Part shown: piece by piece, positions 14,772 to 22,776 of the stretch
Numbering within the stretch: the stretch's first letter is position 1
Layout of the letters: every line of letters starts with the position of its first letter
NCBI RefSeq assembly: GCF_014650035.1
Contig: NZ_BMUE01000017.1
Span: 1 to 64,000 of the forward strand
Direction: 5' to 3'
Length of the DNA: 64,000 bases
Origin: Streptomyces lucensis JCM 4490
Lineage (GTDB): Bacteria; Actinomycetota; Actinomycetes; Streptomycetales; Streptomycetaceae
Made by a program: the position numbers and the translations under genes
The notes under the pieces: generated by a model
Told to the model about the DNA's origin: nothing
Databases searched by the model: none
The model's input: the letters and a program-made list of their open reading frames with translations, nothing else

Positions 14772-16430
14772 TCACTTGACGTTGACCGCTGCCCAGGCGG
14801 CCGCGACCGTCTTGTACTCGGTGCTGGTGGAGCCGTACAGGCCCTTCGCCGCGCTCAGGGTCGCCTTGCGGGCGCCCTTGTAGTTCGTCGTCGACGTCAT
14901 GTACTCGGTGAGCGCCTTGTACCAGATCTTGAGCGCCTTGGCGCGGCCGATGCCGGTGATCTTGGAGCCGTCGGCCGTCGGCGAGTTGTACTTGACGCCG
15001 TTGATCGTCTTCGCGCCGCTGCCCTCCGAGAGCAGGTAGAAGAAGTGGTTCGCGACGCCCGACGACAGGTGCACGTCCTTGTTGCCCACGGTCGAGGACC
15101 AGTAGTCGGCGGAGGCGCCGTCCTTGCTGGGCTTGTCCATGTAGCGCAGCGGGGTGCCGTCGCCGTTGATGTCGATCTTCTCGCCGATGAGGTAGTCGCC
15201 CTTGTCGGTGGTGTTCTTGGCGAAGAACTCCACGCCGGTGCCGAAGATGTCCGAGGTGGCCTCGTTCAGGCCGCCGGACTCGCCGCTGTACTCGAGACCG
15301 GCGGTGTTGGAGGTGACGCCGTGGCTCATCTCGTGGCCCGCCACGTCCAGCGCCGTCAGCGGGTGGGTGTTGCCCTCGCCGTCGCCGTAGGTCATGCAGA
15401 AGCAGTCGTCGTCCCAGAAGGCGTTGACGTAGTTGGTGCTGAAGTGGACGCGGGAGTACGCGGCCTTGCCGTTGTTCTTGATGCCGTTGCGGCCGAAGGT
15501 CTTCTTGTAGAAGTCCCACGTGACCTGGGCGCCGTAGGCGGCGTCGGCGGCGGCCGTCTGGTCCTTCGAGGAGCTGGAGGACCTGCCGGTGCCCCACACG
15601 TTGTCCGCGTCGGTGAACAGCGTGCCCTTGCCGCTCTCCTTGCGGGCCAGGTTGGTCGTCTGGTGACCGCCGCGCGAGGTGTCCTTCAGCTGGTACTTGG
15701 TACCGGACTTGACCGTGCTGAGCGACACCGTGCCCGAGTACCGGGTCTTGCCGGTGCCCGTCTCGATCGCCTGGTGCTCGTACAGCTTCTTGCCGGTGGC
15801 GGCGTCGGTGATGACGTGCAGCTGGTTCGGGGTGCCGTCGTCCTGGAGGCCGCCGACGACCGTCTCGTAGGCGAGGACGGGCTTGCCGCCGGCCGCCCAG
15901 ATCACCTTGCGCGGGGCGGTGTCGGCGGAGGTGCTCTCCGAACCGGCGGCCCTGGCCGCGGTCAGCGCCTGCGTCGCGGCCTTGGCGGTGGCGATCTTCG
16001 GGGTGAGCGAGGCGACCTTGATGGCGGCCTCGGTGTTCCGGGTGACGCCCTCTGCCTTGCCGGACGGCGCGGTGTGGACGATCAGGTCGCCGCCGAGCAC
16101 GGGCAGGCCGCCGTAGGTGCGCTCGTAGCGGGTGTGCACGGTTCCGTCGGCGTCCTTGACGACGTCCTTGACGACCAGCTTCTCCTCGGCGCCGAGGCCT
16201 ATTCGCCGCGCCGTGTCGTCGGTTCCCGCCTGGGCCTGCTGGATCAGTGTGCTGCGGGCCCCGGCGGAGAGCGTGAGCGGGGCGGCCGACAGGGAATCGG
16301 CGCCGGTGGGCTCGTGGGCGGTGTCGGCGTTGGCGTTGAGGGCCACACCGGTGGTGATCAGGGCGCCGGCGACGACCGCGGTGGCGATGACCAGCTTGGT
16401 GCGCTTCTTACGCGCGTGGACGGGGCTCAC
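14772..16430 (-). CDS. Secreted neutral zinc metalloprotease, M4 (thermolysin) family, copy 1
   Basis: A 552-aa pre-pro-enzyme. A basic N-terminus (HARKKRTK) and hydrophobic stretch (LVIATAVVAGALITTGVAL) form the signal peptide, ending near ANA-D. An FTP/PepSY-type propeptide follows (KLVVKDVVKDADGTVHTRYE, then GLPVLGGDLIVH). The catalytic domain has HEMSH at residues 366-370 and the third zinc ligand in GLNEATSDIFG. It should be secreted and cleave proteins in the medium. It is one of three tandem paralogues, 14772-20728, all on the minus strand but each with its own terminator and upstream element, so they are probably separate units. No odd features. Confidence 0.96.
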   Translation of the reverse strand: MSPVHARKKRTKLVIATAVVAGALITTGVALNANADTAHEPTGADSLSAAPLTLSAGARSTLIQQAQAGTDDTARRIGLGAEEKLVVKDVVKDADGTVHTRYERTYGGLPVLGGDLIVHTAPSGKAEGVTRNTEAAIKVASLTPKIATAKAATQALTAARAAGSESTSADTAPRKVIWAAGGKPVLAYETVVGGLQDDGTPNQLHVITDAATGKKLYEHQAIETGTGKTRYSGTVSLSTVKSGTKYQLKDTSRGGHQTTNLARKESGKGTLFTDADNVWGTGRSSSSSKDQTAAADAAYGAQVTWDFYKKTFGRNGIKNNGKAAYSRVHFSTNYVNAFWDDDCFCMTYGDGEGNTHPLTALDVAGHEMSHGVTSNTAGLEYSGESGGLNEATSDIFGTGVEFFAKNTTDKGDYLIGEKIDINGDGTPLRYMDKPSKDGASADYWSSTVGNKDVHLSSGVANHFFYLLSEGSGAKTINGVKYNSPTADGSKITGIGRAKALKIWYKALTEYMTSTTNYKGARKATLSAAKGLYGSTSTEYKTVAAAWAAVNVK

Positions 16431-16545
16431 TGAAGCTCCTTGTGCGTGGGGGGTGTCCGGCGGCGCGGGGGCCGGCCGGATCGGCGGCGTGAAGGTGTCG
16501 TGATGCCGCGGCGGTGGGGACAGCCTCGCTTGGAGAGCGCGTGCA

Positions 16546-16589
16546 TGTCATGCCCTGACGTGATGTTGGCCGGAAGTCGTCTGTCCGGA
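16546..16589 (-). promoter_or_regulatory. Conserved element upstream of M4 protease 1
   Basis: Read on the minus strand this contains TCCGGACAG, then CCGGCCAACATCACGTCAGG, then CATGACA. Closely related strings occur at 18541-18584 and 20915-20962 upstream of the other two M4 genes. It sits 116-159 bp before the start codon. It may combine a promoter with an operator. No sigma class could be assigned by eye. Confidence 0.55.
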
Positions 16590-16705
16590 AAGCGCTTCAG
16601 AAATGCGTGCGGGCGCCGCCCGAGGGTGCGAATTCTCAGGTGGCGCCCGGTGGAGAGGGCCAAAACATATGGCCTACGAGAGCAATGTCTTCCGGCCACG
16701 GGAAG

Positions 16706-16744
16706 GGGGCGGTACCCGGTGAACCTCCCTCCGGGTACCGCCCC
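16706..16744 (-). terminator. Terminator of M4 protease 2
   Basis: Perfect 14-bp inverted repeat, arms GGGGCGGTACCCGG (16706-16719) and CCGGGTACCGCCCC (16731-16744), with an 11-nt loop. It lies just after the protease 2 stop. The whole 332-bp gap 16431-16762 holds this hairpin and the protease 1 upstream element, and no gene. Confidence 0.82.
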
Positions 16745-16762
16745 GCTCCGAGCCCGTTGCGA

Positions 16763-18421
16763 CTAGTTGACGTTGACCCCGGCCCAGGCCGCGGCCACCG
16801 CCTTGTACTCGGTGCTGGTGGAGCCGTACAGCGCGGACGCCGCGTTCAGGGTCGCCGTGCGGGCGGCCTTGTAGTTGGTCGTCGACGTCATGTACGTGGT
16901 GAGCGCCTTGTACCAGATCTGCAGCGCCTTGGCGCGGCCGATGCCGGTGACCGTGGAGCCGTTGTACGTCGGCGAGTTGTAGGTCACGCCGTTGATCGTC
17001 TTCGAACCGCTGCCCTCGGCGAGCAGGTAGAAGAAGTGGTTCGCGACGCCGGACGAGTAGTGCACGTCCTTGTTGCCGACGGTCGAGGACCAGTTGTCGG
17101 CGGAGCCGCCGTCCTTGCTGGGCTTGTCCATGTAACGCAGCGGCGAGCCGTCGCCGTTGATGTCGATCTCCTCGCCGATGAGGTAGTCGCCCTTGTCGGC
17201 GGCGTTGTTGGCGAAGAACTCGACGCCGGTGCCGAAGATGTCCGAGGTGGCCTCGTTCAGGCCGCCGGACTCACCGCTGTAGTTCAGGCCGGCGGTGTTG
17301 GAGGTGACGCCGTGGCTCATCTCGTGGCCGGCCACGTCCAGCGAGGTCAGCGGGTGGGTGTTGCCGCTGCCGTCGCCGTAGGTCATGCAGAAGCAGCTGT
17401 CGTCCCAGAAGGCGTTCACGTACGAGCTGCCGTAGTGGACGCGGGAGTAGGCGCCGACGCCGTTGTTCTTGATGCCGCTGCGGCCGAAGGTGCTCTTGTA
17501 GAAGTCCCAGGTCTCCTGCGCGCCGTAGGCGGCGTCCGCGGCGGCCGTCTGGTCCGTCGAGGAGCTGGAGGCCGCGCCGGTGCCCCAGACGTTGTCGGCG
17601 TCGGTGAACAGGGTGCCGGTGCCGGACGTCCTTCGGGCCAGGTTGTAGGTCTTGTGACCGCCCCGGCTGGTGTCGTACAGCTGGTACGTCGAGCCCGACA
17701 GGTTGGTGGTCAGGCTGACGGAACCGGAGTACAGGGTCTTGCCGGTGCCGGTCGCGTTCTCGACGCCCTGGTACTCGAACAGCTTCTTGCCGGTGGCGGC
17801 GTCGGTGATGACGTGCAGCTGGTTCGGGGTGCCGTCGTCCTGGAAACCGCCGACGACCGTCTCGTAGGCGAGGACGGGCTTGCCGGAGCCGGCCCAGATC
17901 ACCTTGCGCGCGCCGTCCGCGGCGGTCTTGGCCGAGCCGAGGGTCTTGGCGGCGCTCACGGCCTGCTTCTCGGCCTTGGCGGCGGTGATCTGCGGCTTGA
18001 GCGAGGCCACTCTGATGGTCGCCTTGGTCGCCTTGGTGACGCCCTCGGCCTTGCCGGACTTGGCGGTGTGGACGATCAGGTCGCCACCGAGGACGGGCAG
18101 GCCGGCGTAGGTGCGCTCGTAGCGGGTGTGCAGCGTGCCGTCGGCGTCCTTGACGACGTCCTTGACGACCAGCTTCTCCTTGGCGCCGAGGCCTATCCGC
18201 CGGGCGGTGCCGGCCGCGTCGGCCTGGGCGTTCTTGATCAGGGTGGTACGGGCCGCGGCGGACAGCGTGGTCGGGGCGGCCGCGAGGGGCTTGGCGGCGG
18301 TCCCGGCCGAGGTGTGGGCGCTGGCACTGGTGGTCAGACCGGTGGAGAGCAGGGCTCCGGCGGCGACAGCGGTGGCGACGGCCAGCGTGGTGCGCTTGTG
18401 ACGCGCATAGAGGGGGCTCAC
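16763..18421 (-). CDS. Secreted neutral zinc metalloprotease, M4 family, copy 2
   Basis: A 552-aa pre-pro-enzyme very similar to its downstream neighbour along the whole length. The signal peptide (RHKRTTLAVATAVAAGALLS) is followed by a propeptide with KLVVKDVVKDADGTLHTRYE. The catalytic domain carries HEMSHGVTSNTAGLNYSG with HExxH near residue 365 and the glutamate ligand in LNEATSDIFG. WSSTVGNKDVHYSSGVANHF is the conserved histidine-containing substrate site. Identical length to copy 1 points to a tandem duplication. It is expected to act outside the cell. It has its own terminator and upstream element. Confidence 0.96.
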   Translation of the reverse strand: MSPLYARHKRTTLAVATAVAAGALLSTGLTTSASAHTSAGTAAKPLAAAPTTLSAAARTTLIKNAQADAAGTARRIGLGAKEKLVVKDVVKDADGTLHTRYERTYAGLPVLGGDLIVHTAKSGKAEGVTKATKATIRVASLKPQITAAKAEKQAVSAAKTLGSAKTAADGARKVIWAGSGKPVLAYETVVGGFQDDGTPNQLHVITDAATGKKLFEYQGVENATGTGKTLYSGSVSLTTNLSGSTYQLYDTSRGGHKTYNLARRTSGTGTLFTDADNVWGTGAASSSSTDQTAAADAAYGAQETWDFYKSTFGRSGIKNNGVGAYSRVHYGSSYVNAFWDDSCFCMTYGDGSGNTHPLTSLDVAGHEMSHGVTSNTAGLNYSGESGGLNEATSDIFGTGVEFFANNAADKGDYLIGEEIDINGDGSPLRYMDKPSKDGGSADNWSSTVGNKDVHYSSGVANHFFYLLAEGSGSKTINGVTYNSPTYNGSTVTGIGRAKALQIWYKALTTYMTSTTNYKAARTATLNAASALYGSTSTEYKAVAAAWAGVNVN

Positions 18422-18540
18422 AGGGGCTCCTTCTTGTGGGGGAGTCCGGGCAGCGTGGGGTTACTGCCGGAGAGTGAGGCGATGTGAAGTTGTGGTCCTG
18501 CGCGGCGGGTGAGGGAAGAGTGACACCCGGGGCGCGTACA

Positions 18541-18584
18541 TGTCAGGACCCTGAAGTGATGTTGGCTGAAACCCGGCTGTCCGG
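18541..18584 (-). promoter_or_regulatory. Conserved element upstream of M4 protease 2
   Basis: On the minus strand: ACCGGACAG, then CAGCCAACATCACTTCAGG, then GTCCTGACA. TCAGG and CCTGA form 5-bp inverted arms separated by two bases. A further TGTCA lies about 20 bp nearer the gene (18520-18526). The position, 120-163 bp upstream of the start, matches that of copy 1. Confidence 0.55.
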
Positions 18585-18606
18585 TTCGTGTTGCGCACAT
18601 GTGAAC

Positions 18607-18645
18607 GGGCGCCGCCGGGAGGTGACGAACCCCCCGGCGACGCCC
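18607..18645 (-). terminator. Terminator of M4 protease 3
   Basis: A 13-bp inverted repeat with one mismatch, arms at 18607-18619 (GGGCGCCGCCGGG) and 18633-18645, loop 13 nt. It follows the stop codon of the third protease by 26 bp. Confidence 0.7.
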
Positions 18646-18670
18646 TGTTTCCGGGCTCGTGGTGTGCGGT

Positions 18671-20728
18671 TTACGGGAACGTCAGCTTCCAGCTGTTGAT
18701 CTTGCCGGTGTCGTAGCTGGCCTGATCCTGCACCCTCAGCTTCCAGGTGCCGTTGGCCGGTTCGGACGAGGCGTTGACGGTGTAGGTCTCGCTCACGTTG
18801 TCCGCCGAGTCGGACCCGGAGAAGCTCTTCAGCCGGTAGGCGGTGCCCGACGGGCCGACGAGGTCGATCACCAGGTCGCCGCGCCAGGTGTGGGTGATGT
18901 CGACGCTCACCTGGAGGTTGCTCGGAGCGTTCCCGGTCCGGCCGGAGACGGTGATGTCCGAGGTGACGGCGGGCCCGTTGTCCGGGATCGAGACGGGGCT
19001 GGTGTTCTCGTACGACGTGCCCCCGCCACCGCCACCACCGGAGCGCGAGCCGACCCCTACGCCCGCCCAGGCGTCCTGCACCGCCTTGTACTCGGCGCTG
19101 GTGGTGCCGTACAGCTCACCGGCCGCCGCGAGGGTGCCGGTGCGGGCGCCCGCGTAGTTGGTGGTGGACGTCCACTTGGTGGTCAGCGCCCGGTACCAGA
19201 TCTGCAGCGCCTTGTCGCGGCCGATGCCGGTGACCGGAAGCCCGTCCGCGGTCGGCGAGTTGTAGCTGACGCCGTTGATGACCTTGGTGCCGCTGCCCTC
19301 GCTCAGCAGGTAGAAGAAGTGGTTCGCGGGACCCGACGAGTAGTGGACGTCGACCCCGCCGATGCCCGAGTACCAGTTGTCCTTGGACGCGCCGTCCTTG
19401 CTGGGCTTGTCCATGTAGCGCAGCGGGGAGCCGTTGCCGTTGATGTCGATCTTCTCGCCGATGAGGTAGTCGCCGACGTCGGAGGAGTTGTTGGCGTAGA
19501 ACTCCACGCCGGTGCCGAAGATGTCGGAGGTCGCCTCGTTCAGGCCGCCGGACTCACCGCTGTAGTTGAGGTTCGCGGTGTTGGAGGTGACGCCGTGGCT
19601 CATCTCGTGGCCGGCCACGTCGATGGCGGTCAGCGGCTTGGCGTTGCCGCTGCCGTCGCCGTAGGTCATGCAGAAGCAGCTGTCGTCCCAGAAGGCGTTC
19701 ACGTACGAGTTGCCGTAGTGGACGCGGGAGTAGGCGCCGACGCCGTTGTTCTTGATGCCGCTGCGGCCGAAGGTGTTCTTGTAGAAGTCCCAGGTGACCG
19801 CGGCGCCGTAGTGGGCGTCCGCGCCCGCGGTCGCGGCGTTGGAGTTGGTCCCGTTGCCCCAGGTGTCGGAGGACTGTGAGAACAGGGTGCCGGTGCCGGA
19901 GCTGCCGTGGTTCAGGTTGTACGTCTTGTGGTTGCCGCGCGCCCCGTCGTTCAGGGTGTACGTGGAGCCCGACTGCGTCGTGGTCAGCGTGACCTGCCCG
20001 CTGTACTGGGTGTTGCCGACGCCGCTCTTGACGCCCTGGTACTCGAACAGTTTCTTGCCGGTGGCCGCGTCCGAGACGACGTGCAGCTGGTTCGGGGTGC
20101 CGTCGTCCTGGAGGCCGCCGACCACCGCCTCGTACGCCAGCACCGGCTTGCCGCTCGCCGCCCAGATCACCTTGCGCACGGATTCCGCCGCCGGCCTGGC
20201 GGCGCCGAGCGCCTTGGCCCGCGCCACGGCCTGCTTCCCGGCCGCGGCCTTCGACACCGCCGGGGTGAGACCGGCGACCTTCAGCGTGGCGCCGGTGGCC
20301 CTGCGGACCTCCGTCGTCCTGCCCGACCCGGCGGTGCGGACGACCAGGTCGCCGCCGAGCACCGGCAGGCCGGCGTAGGTGCGCTCGTAGCGGGTGTGCA
20401 GCGTGCCGTCGGCGTCCTTGACGACGTCCTTGACGACCAGCTTCTCCTTGGCGCCGAGACCTATCTGCCGGGCGGTGGCGGCCTTCGCGGCGTCGGCGTG
20501 CCGGATCAGCTCGGCGCGCTGCGAGGGGGTGAGCTTGACGGCCACGTGGGCCGGGTCGACCTTGCCCGCCTGCGGCTTCGCCGGTGCCGCGCTGGCCGCG
20601 CCGGACTGGACGGCGGCGGCGATCAGGGCGGCGACGCCGGCGAGGGCGACGGTGGCGGTGCGGCGGCGTGAGGCGCTGTGGTGCGTTGCGTGGGAGGTGC
20701 GTCCGCGAGAGGAAATGCTTCTCAACAC
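18671..20728 (-). CDS. Secreted neutral zinc metalloprotease, M4 family, copy 3, with C-terminal P-domain
   Basis: About 685 aa. Signal peptide (RRRTATVALAGVAALIAAAV), propeptide (LVVKDVVKDADGTLHTRYE) and M4 catalytic domain (HEMSHGVTSNTANLNYSG, LNEATSDIFG) as in the two neighbours. A Gly-rich linker (SRSGGGGGGGTSYENTS) then leads to a proprotein-convertase P (Homo B) domain with WRGDLVIDLVGPSGTAYRL and GKINSWKLTFP. The extra domain distinguishes it from copies 1 and 2 and may aid folding or substrate binding. The start is uncertain: AAGGAG is 3 nt from GTG 20728, 6 nt from TTG 20725, and ATG 20743 also stays open. Confidence 0.94.
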   Translation of the reverse strand: MLRSISSRGRTSHATHHSASRRRTATVALAGVAALIAAAVQSGAASAAPAKPQAGKVDPAHVAVKLTPSQRAELIRHADAAKAATARQIGLGAKEKLVVKDVVKDADGTLHTRYERTYAGLPVLGGDLVVRTAGSGRTTEVRRATGATLKVAGLTPAVSKAAAGKQAVARAKALGAARPAAESVRKVIWAASGKPVLAYEAVVGGLQDDGTPNQLHVVSDAATGKKLFEYQGVKSGVGNTQYSGQVTLTTTQSGSTYTLNDGARGNHKTYNLNHGSSGTGTLFSQSSDTWGNGTNSNAATAGADAHYGAAVTWDFYKNTFGRSGIKNNGVGAYSRVHYGNSYVNAFWDDSCFCMTYGDGSGNAKPLTAIDVAGHEMSHGVTSNTANLNYSGESGGLNEATSDIFGTGVEFYANNSSDVGDYLIGEKIDINGNGSPLRYMDKPSKDGASKDNWYSGIGGVDVHYSSGPANHFFYLLSEGSGTKVINGVSYNSPTADGLPVTGIGRDKALQIWYRALTTKWTSTTNYAGARTGTLAAAGELYGTTSAEYKAVQDAWAGVGVGSRSGGGGGGGTSYENTSPVSIPDNGPAVTSDITVSGRTGNAPSNLQVSVDITHTWRGDLVIDLVGPSGTAYRLKSFSGSDSADNVSETYTVNASSEPANGTWKLRVQDQASYDTGKINSWKLTFP

Positions 20729-20914
20729 TGACTCCTTCTGCATGACCGCGGGTCGCGCGGCCAGGGGAGACCGGACGGTGGGTTGGGGCGTCCGGGCAGA
20801 ACAGGGCGTTACGCGGAACCACGTGCGGGTGCGGAGCCGGCTCACGCGCGGTGCGCGGAAGCTGTGAGGTTGCTGTGAGTCGGCCAGGGAAGGGTGACAG
20901 GGGATCACCGCACC

Positions 20915-20962
20915 TGTCAGGACCGCGTCACAAACTTGGCCGGAAAAGCCCCGTTGTCCGGA
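20915..20962 (-). promoter_or_regulatory. Conserved element upstream of M4 protease 3
   Basis: On the minus strand: TCCGGACAACGGGG, then TTTTCCGGCCAAGTTTGTGA, then GGTCCTGACAGG, with CTGTCACCC about 15 bp further on. It shares the CCGGACA, GGCCAA and CTGACA blocks with the copies at 16546 and 18541 but lacks the left TCAGG arm. The distance to the start is larger, about 190-235 bp. Confidence 0.5.
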
Positions 20963-21012
20963 TATTCATGTTCGATATACGGATTGTCGGCCGCCCCGTC
21001 GGGTACCTCGTG

Positions 21013-22776
21013 TCAGCGCGCCCGCGCGTCCCCGTGCCACGTCCGCCACAGCCCCGCGTACGCCCCGCCGGCCTTCACCAGGTCGTCGTGCGTGCCCAGT
21101 TCCGTCAGCCGGCCGTCCTCCATCACCGCGACCCGGTCCGCGTCGTGGGCCGTGTGCAGGCGGTGGGCGATGGCGATGACCGTGCGCCCGCGCAGGACCG
21201 CGGCCAGGGCGCGCTCGGTGTGCCGGGCCGTGGTGGGGTCCAGCAGGGCCGTCGCCTCGTCGAGGATCAGGGTGTGCGGGTCGGCCAGCACCACGCGGGC
21301 CAGGGCGAGTTGCTGTGCCTGGGAGCCGTCCGTGGGTCTGCCGGACGGCCCGAGCAGGGTGCCGAGGCCGTCCGGCAGGGCGCGGACCCAGTCGTCGGCG
21401 CCCACCGCGGTGAGCGCCGCCCACAGGTCGGCGTCCGTAGCGGCCGGTTCGGCGATCAGCAGGTTGTCGCGGACCGTGCCGAGGAAGACGTGGTGCTCCT
21501 GGGTGACCAGGACGACCTGGCGGCGCAGCACCTCCGGCTCCAGTTCCGCGACCGGCACCCCGCCCACCGTCACCGTGCCGGTACCGGGCCGGTCGATGCC
21601 CGCGAGCAGCCTGCTGAGGGTCGTCTTGCCGGCCCCGGAGGGCCCCACCACCGCCAGCCGCTCCCCGGGCCGCACCGTCAGGTCCACCCCGCGCAGCACC
21701 TCACCGCCGCGCTCGTAGGCGTACCGCACCCCGCGCACGTCGATCCGGTCGTCCGCCGGGACCGCCGGCGCACCCCCGGCGTCCTCGCGCGGCGCCTGCG
21801 CCAGGCCCTCCACCCGGGCGAACGACGCACTGCTGGACTGCAGTTGCTCCACCCGCATCAGGATCTGGTCCAGCGGCTCGGTGAACTGCCGCAGGTACAG
21901 CGCCGCCGCCACCACCGCGCCGGCCCCGACCTCGCCCCGGGCGTGCAGCCATCCGCCCAGCAGCAGCACCCCCACCACGGGGACCGTGTACGTCACCTCG
22001 ACCGCCGGGAAGAACACCGTCCGCAGGAACAGGGTGCGAAAGCGGGTACGGCGGGACGCCTCCAGCGCGTCCCGGCTCGCCGCGACGCGCCGCCGCCGGA
22101 GCCGGAACGCCTCGACGGTGCGGGCCCCGGCCGCCGTCGACGCGACGATCTCCGCGACCTCCGAGGTCGCCGCGCCCTCGGCGAGATAGCCGTCCCGGGC
22201 GCGTCGCAGGTACCAGCGCAGCGCCAGCCAGATCGGGGTGAGACCGAGCAGCCCGAACGCCCCGAGCAGCGGATCGAGCGCGAACACCGCGGCGAGCAGG
22301 AACACCGCCTGCACGGTCTCCACCAGCAGGTCCGGGCCGACGTCCCGCAGCGTGGTGCCGACGGTGGCCACGTCCGCCGTGCCGCGCGCCGTCAGGTCCC
22401 CGGTGCCGGCCCGCTCCACCACGGACGCGGGCAGCGCCAGCACCCGTTCGACGTACTCCTCGCGCACCCGGGCCAGCGTCCGCTCCCCGAACCGGTGGCC
22501 CACGTACCGCGCCCAGCGGGCCAGCAGCAACTGAGCCAGCGCGCACACCAGGATGAACAGCGCCGGCCGGTCCACCGCGTCCGCCCCGCGCCCGGCCCGC
22601 ACGTCGTCGACGATCCGCCCGACCAGCCACGGGCCGGCCAGCCCCGCTGCCGCCGCCAGCACGTTCAGCACCAGCGTGGCGGCGAACGCCCGCCCGTCGC
22701 CGCGCACCAGCCGCAGCGCGGCCCGCCGCACCCGTGCCCGGTCCGCGACCGGGAGCAGTCCCTCGCCCGCCGTCAC
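21013..22776 (-). CDS. ABC exporter half-transporter with intact Walker motifs and degenerate signature
   Basis: 587 aa. A six-helix membrane domain (residues about 20-300) is followed by a nucleotide-binding domain. Walker A GPSGAGKTT (near 375) and Walker B LILDEAT (near 500) are intact, but the signature LSGGQ is replaced by TDGSQAQQ (near 478). The GTG start overlaps the stop of the upstream half-transporter (GTGA), so the two are made together. The pair should form a heterodimeric exporter in the plasma membrane. A much longer open frame extends upstream but is only a shadow of the neighbour. Substrate unknown; lipids, drugs and peptides are all possible for this family. Confidence 0.93.
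   Translation of the reverse strand: MTAGEGLLPVADRARVRRAALRLVRGDGRAFAATLVLNVLAAAAGLAGPWLVGRIVDDVRAGRGADAVDRPALFILVCALAQLLLARWARYVGHRFGERTLARVREEYVERVLALPASVVERAGTGDLTARGTADVATVGTTLRDVGPDLLVETVQAVFLLAAVFALDPLLGAFGLLGLTPIWLALRWYLRRARDGYLAEGAATSEVAEIVASTAAGARTVEAFRLRRRRVAASRDALEASRRTRFRTLFLRTVFFPAVEVTYTVPVVGVLLLGGWLHARGEVGAGAVVAAALYLRQFTEPLDQILMRVEQLQSSSASFARVEGLAQAPREDAGGAPAVPADDRIDVRGVRYAYERGGEVLRGVDLTVRPGERLAVVGPSGAGKTTLSRLLAGIDRPGTGTVTVGGVPVAELEPEVLRRQVVLVTQEHHVFLGTVRDNLLIAEPAATDADLWAALTAVGADDWVRALPDGLGTLLGPSGRPTDGSQAQQLALARVVLADPHTLILDEATALLDPTTARHTERALAAVLRGRTVIAIAHRLHTAHDADRVAVMEDGRLTELGTHDDLVKAGGAYAGLWRTWHGDARAR

Noticed and set aside
16607..18487. A 626-aa open frame antisense to M4 protease 2
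   Set aside because: Similar shadow frames occur opposite the other two M4 copies. They carry no domain and no ribosome site.
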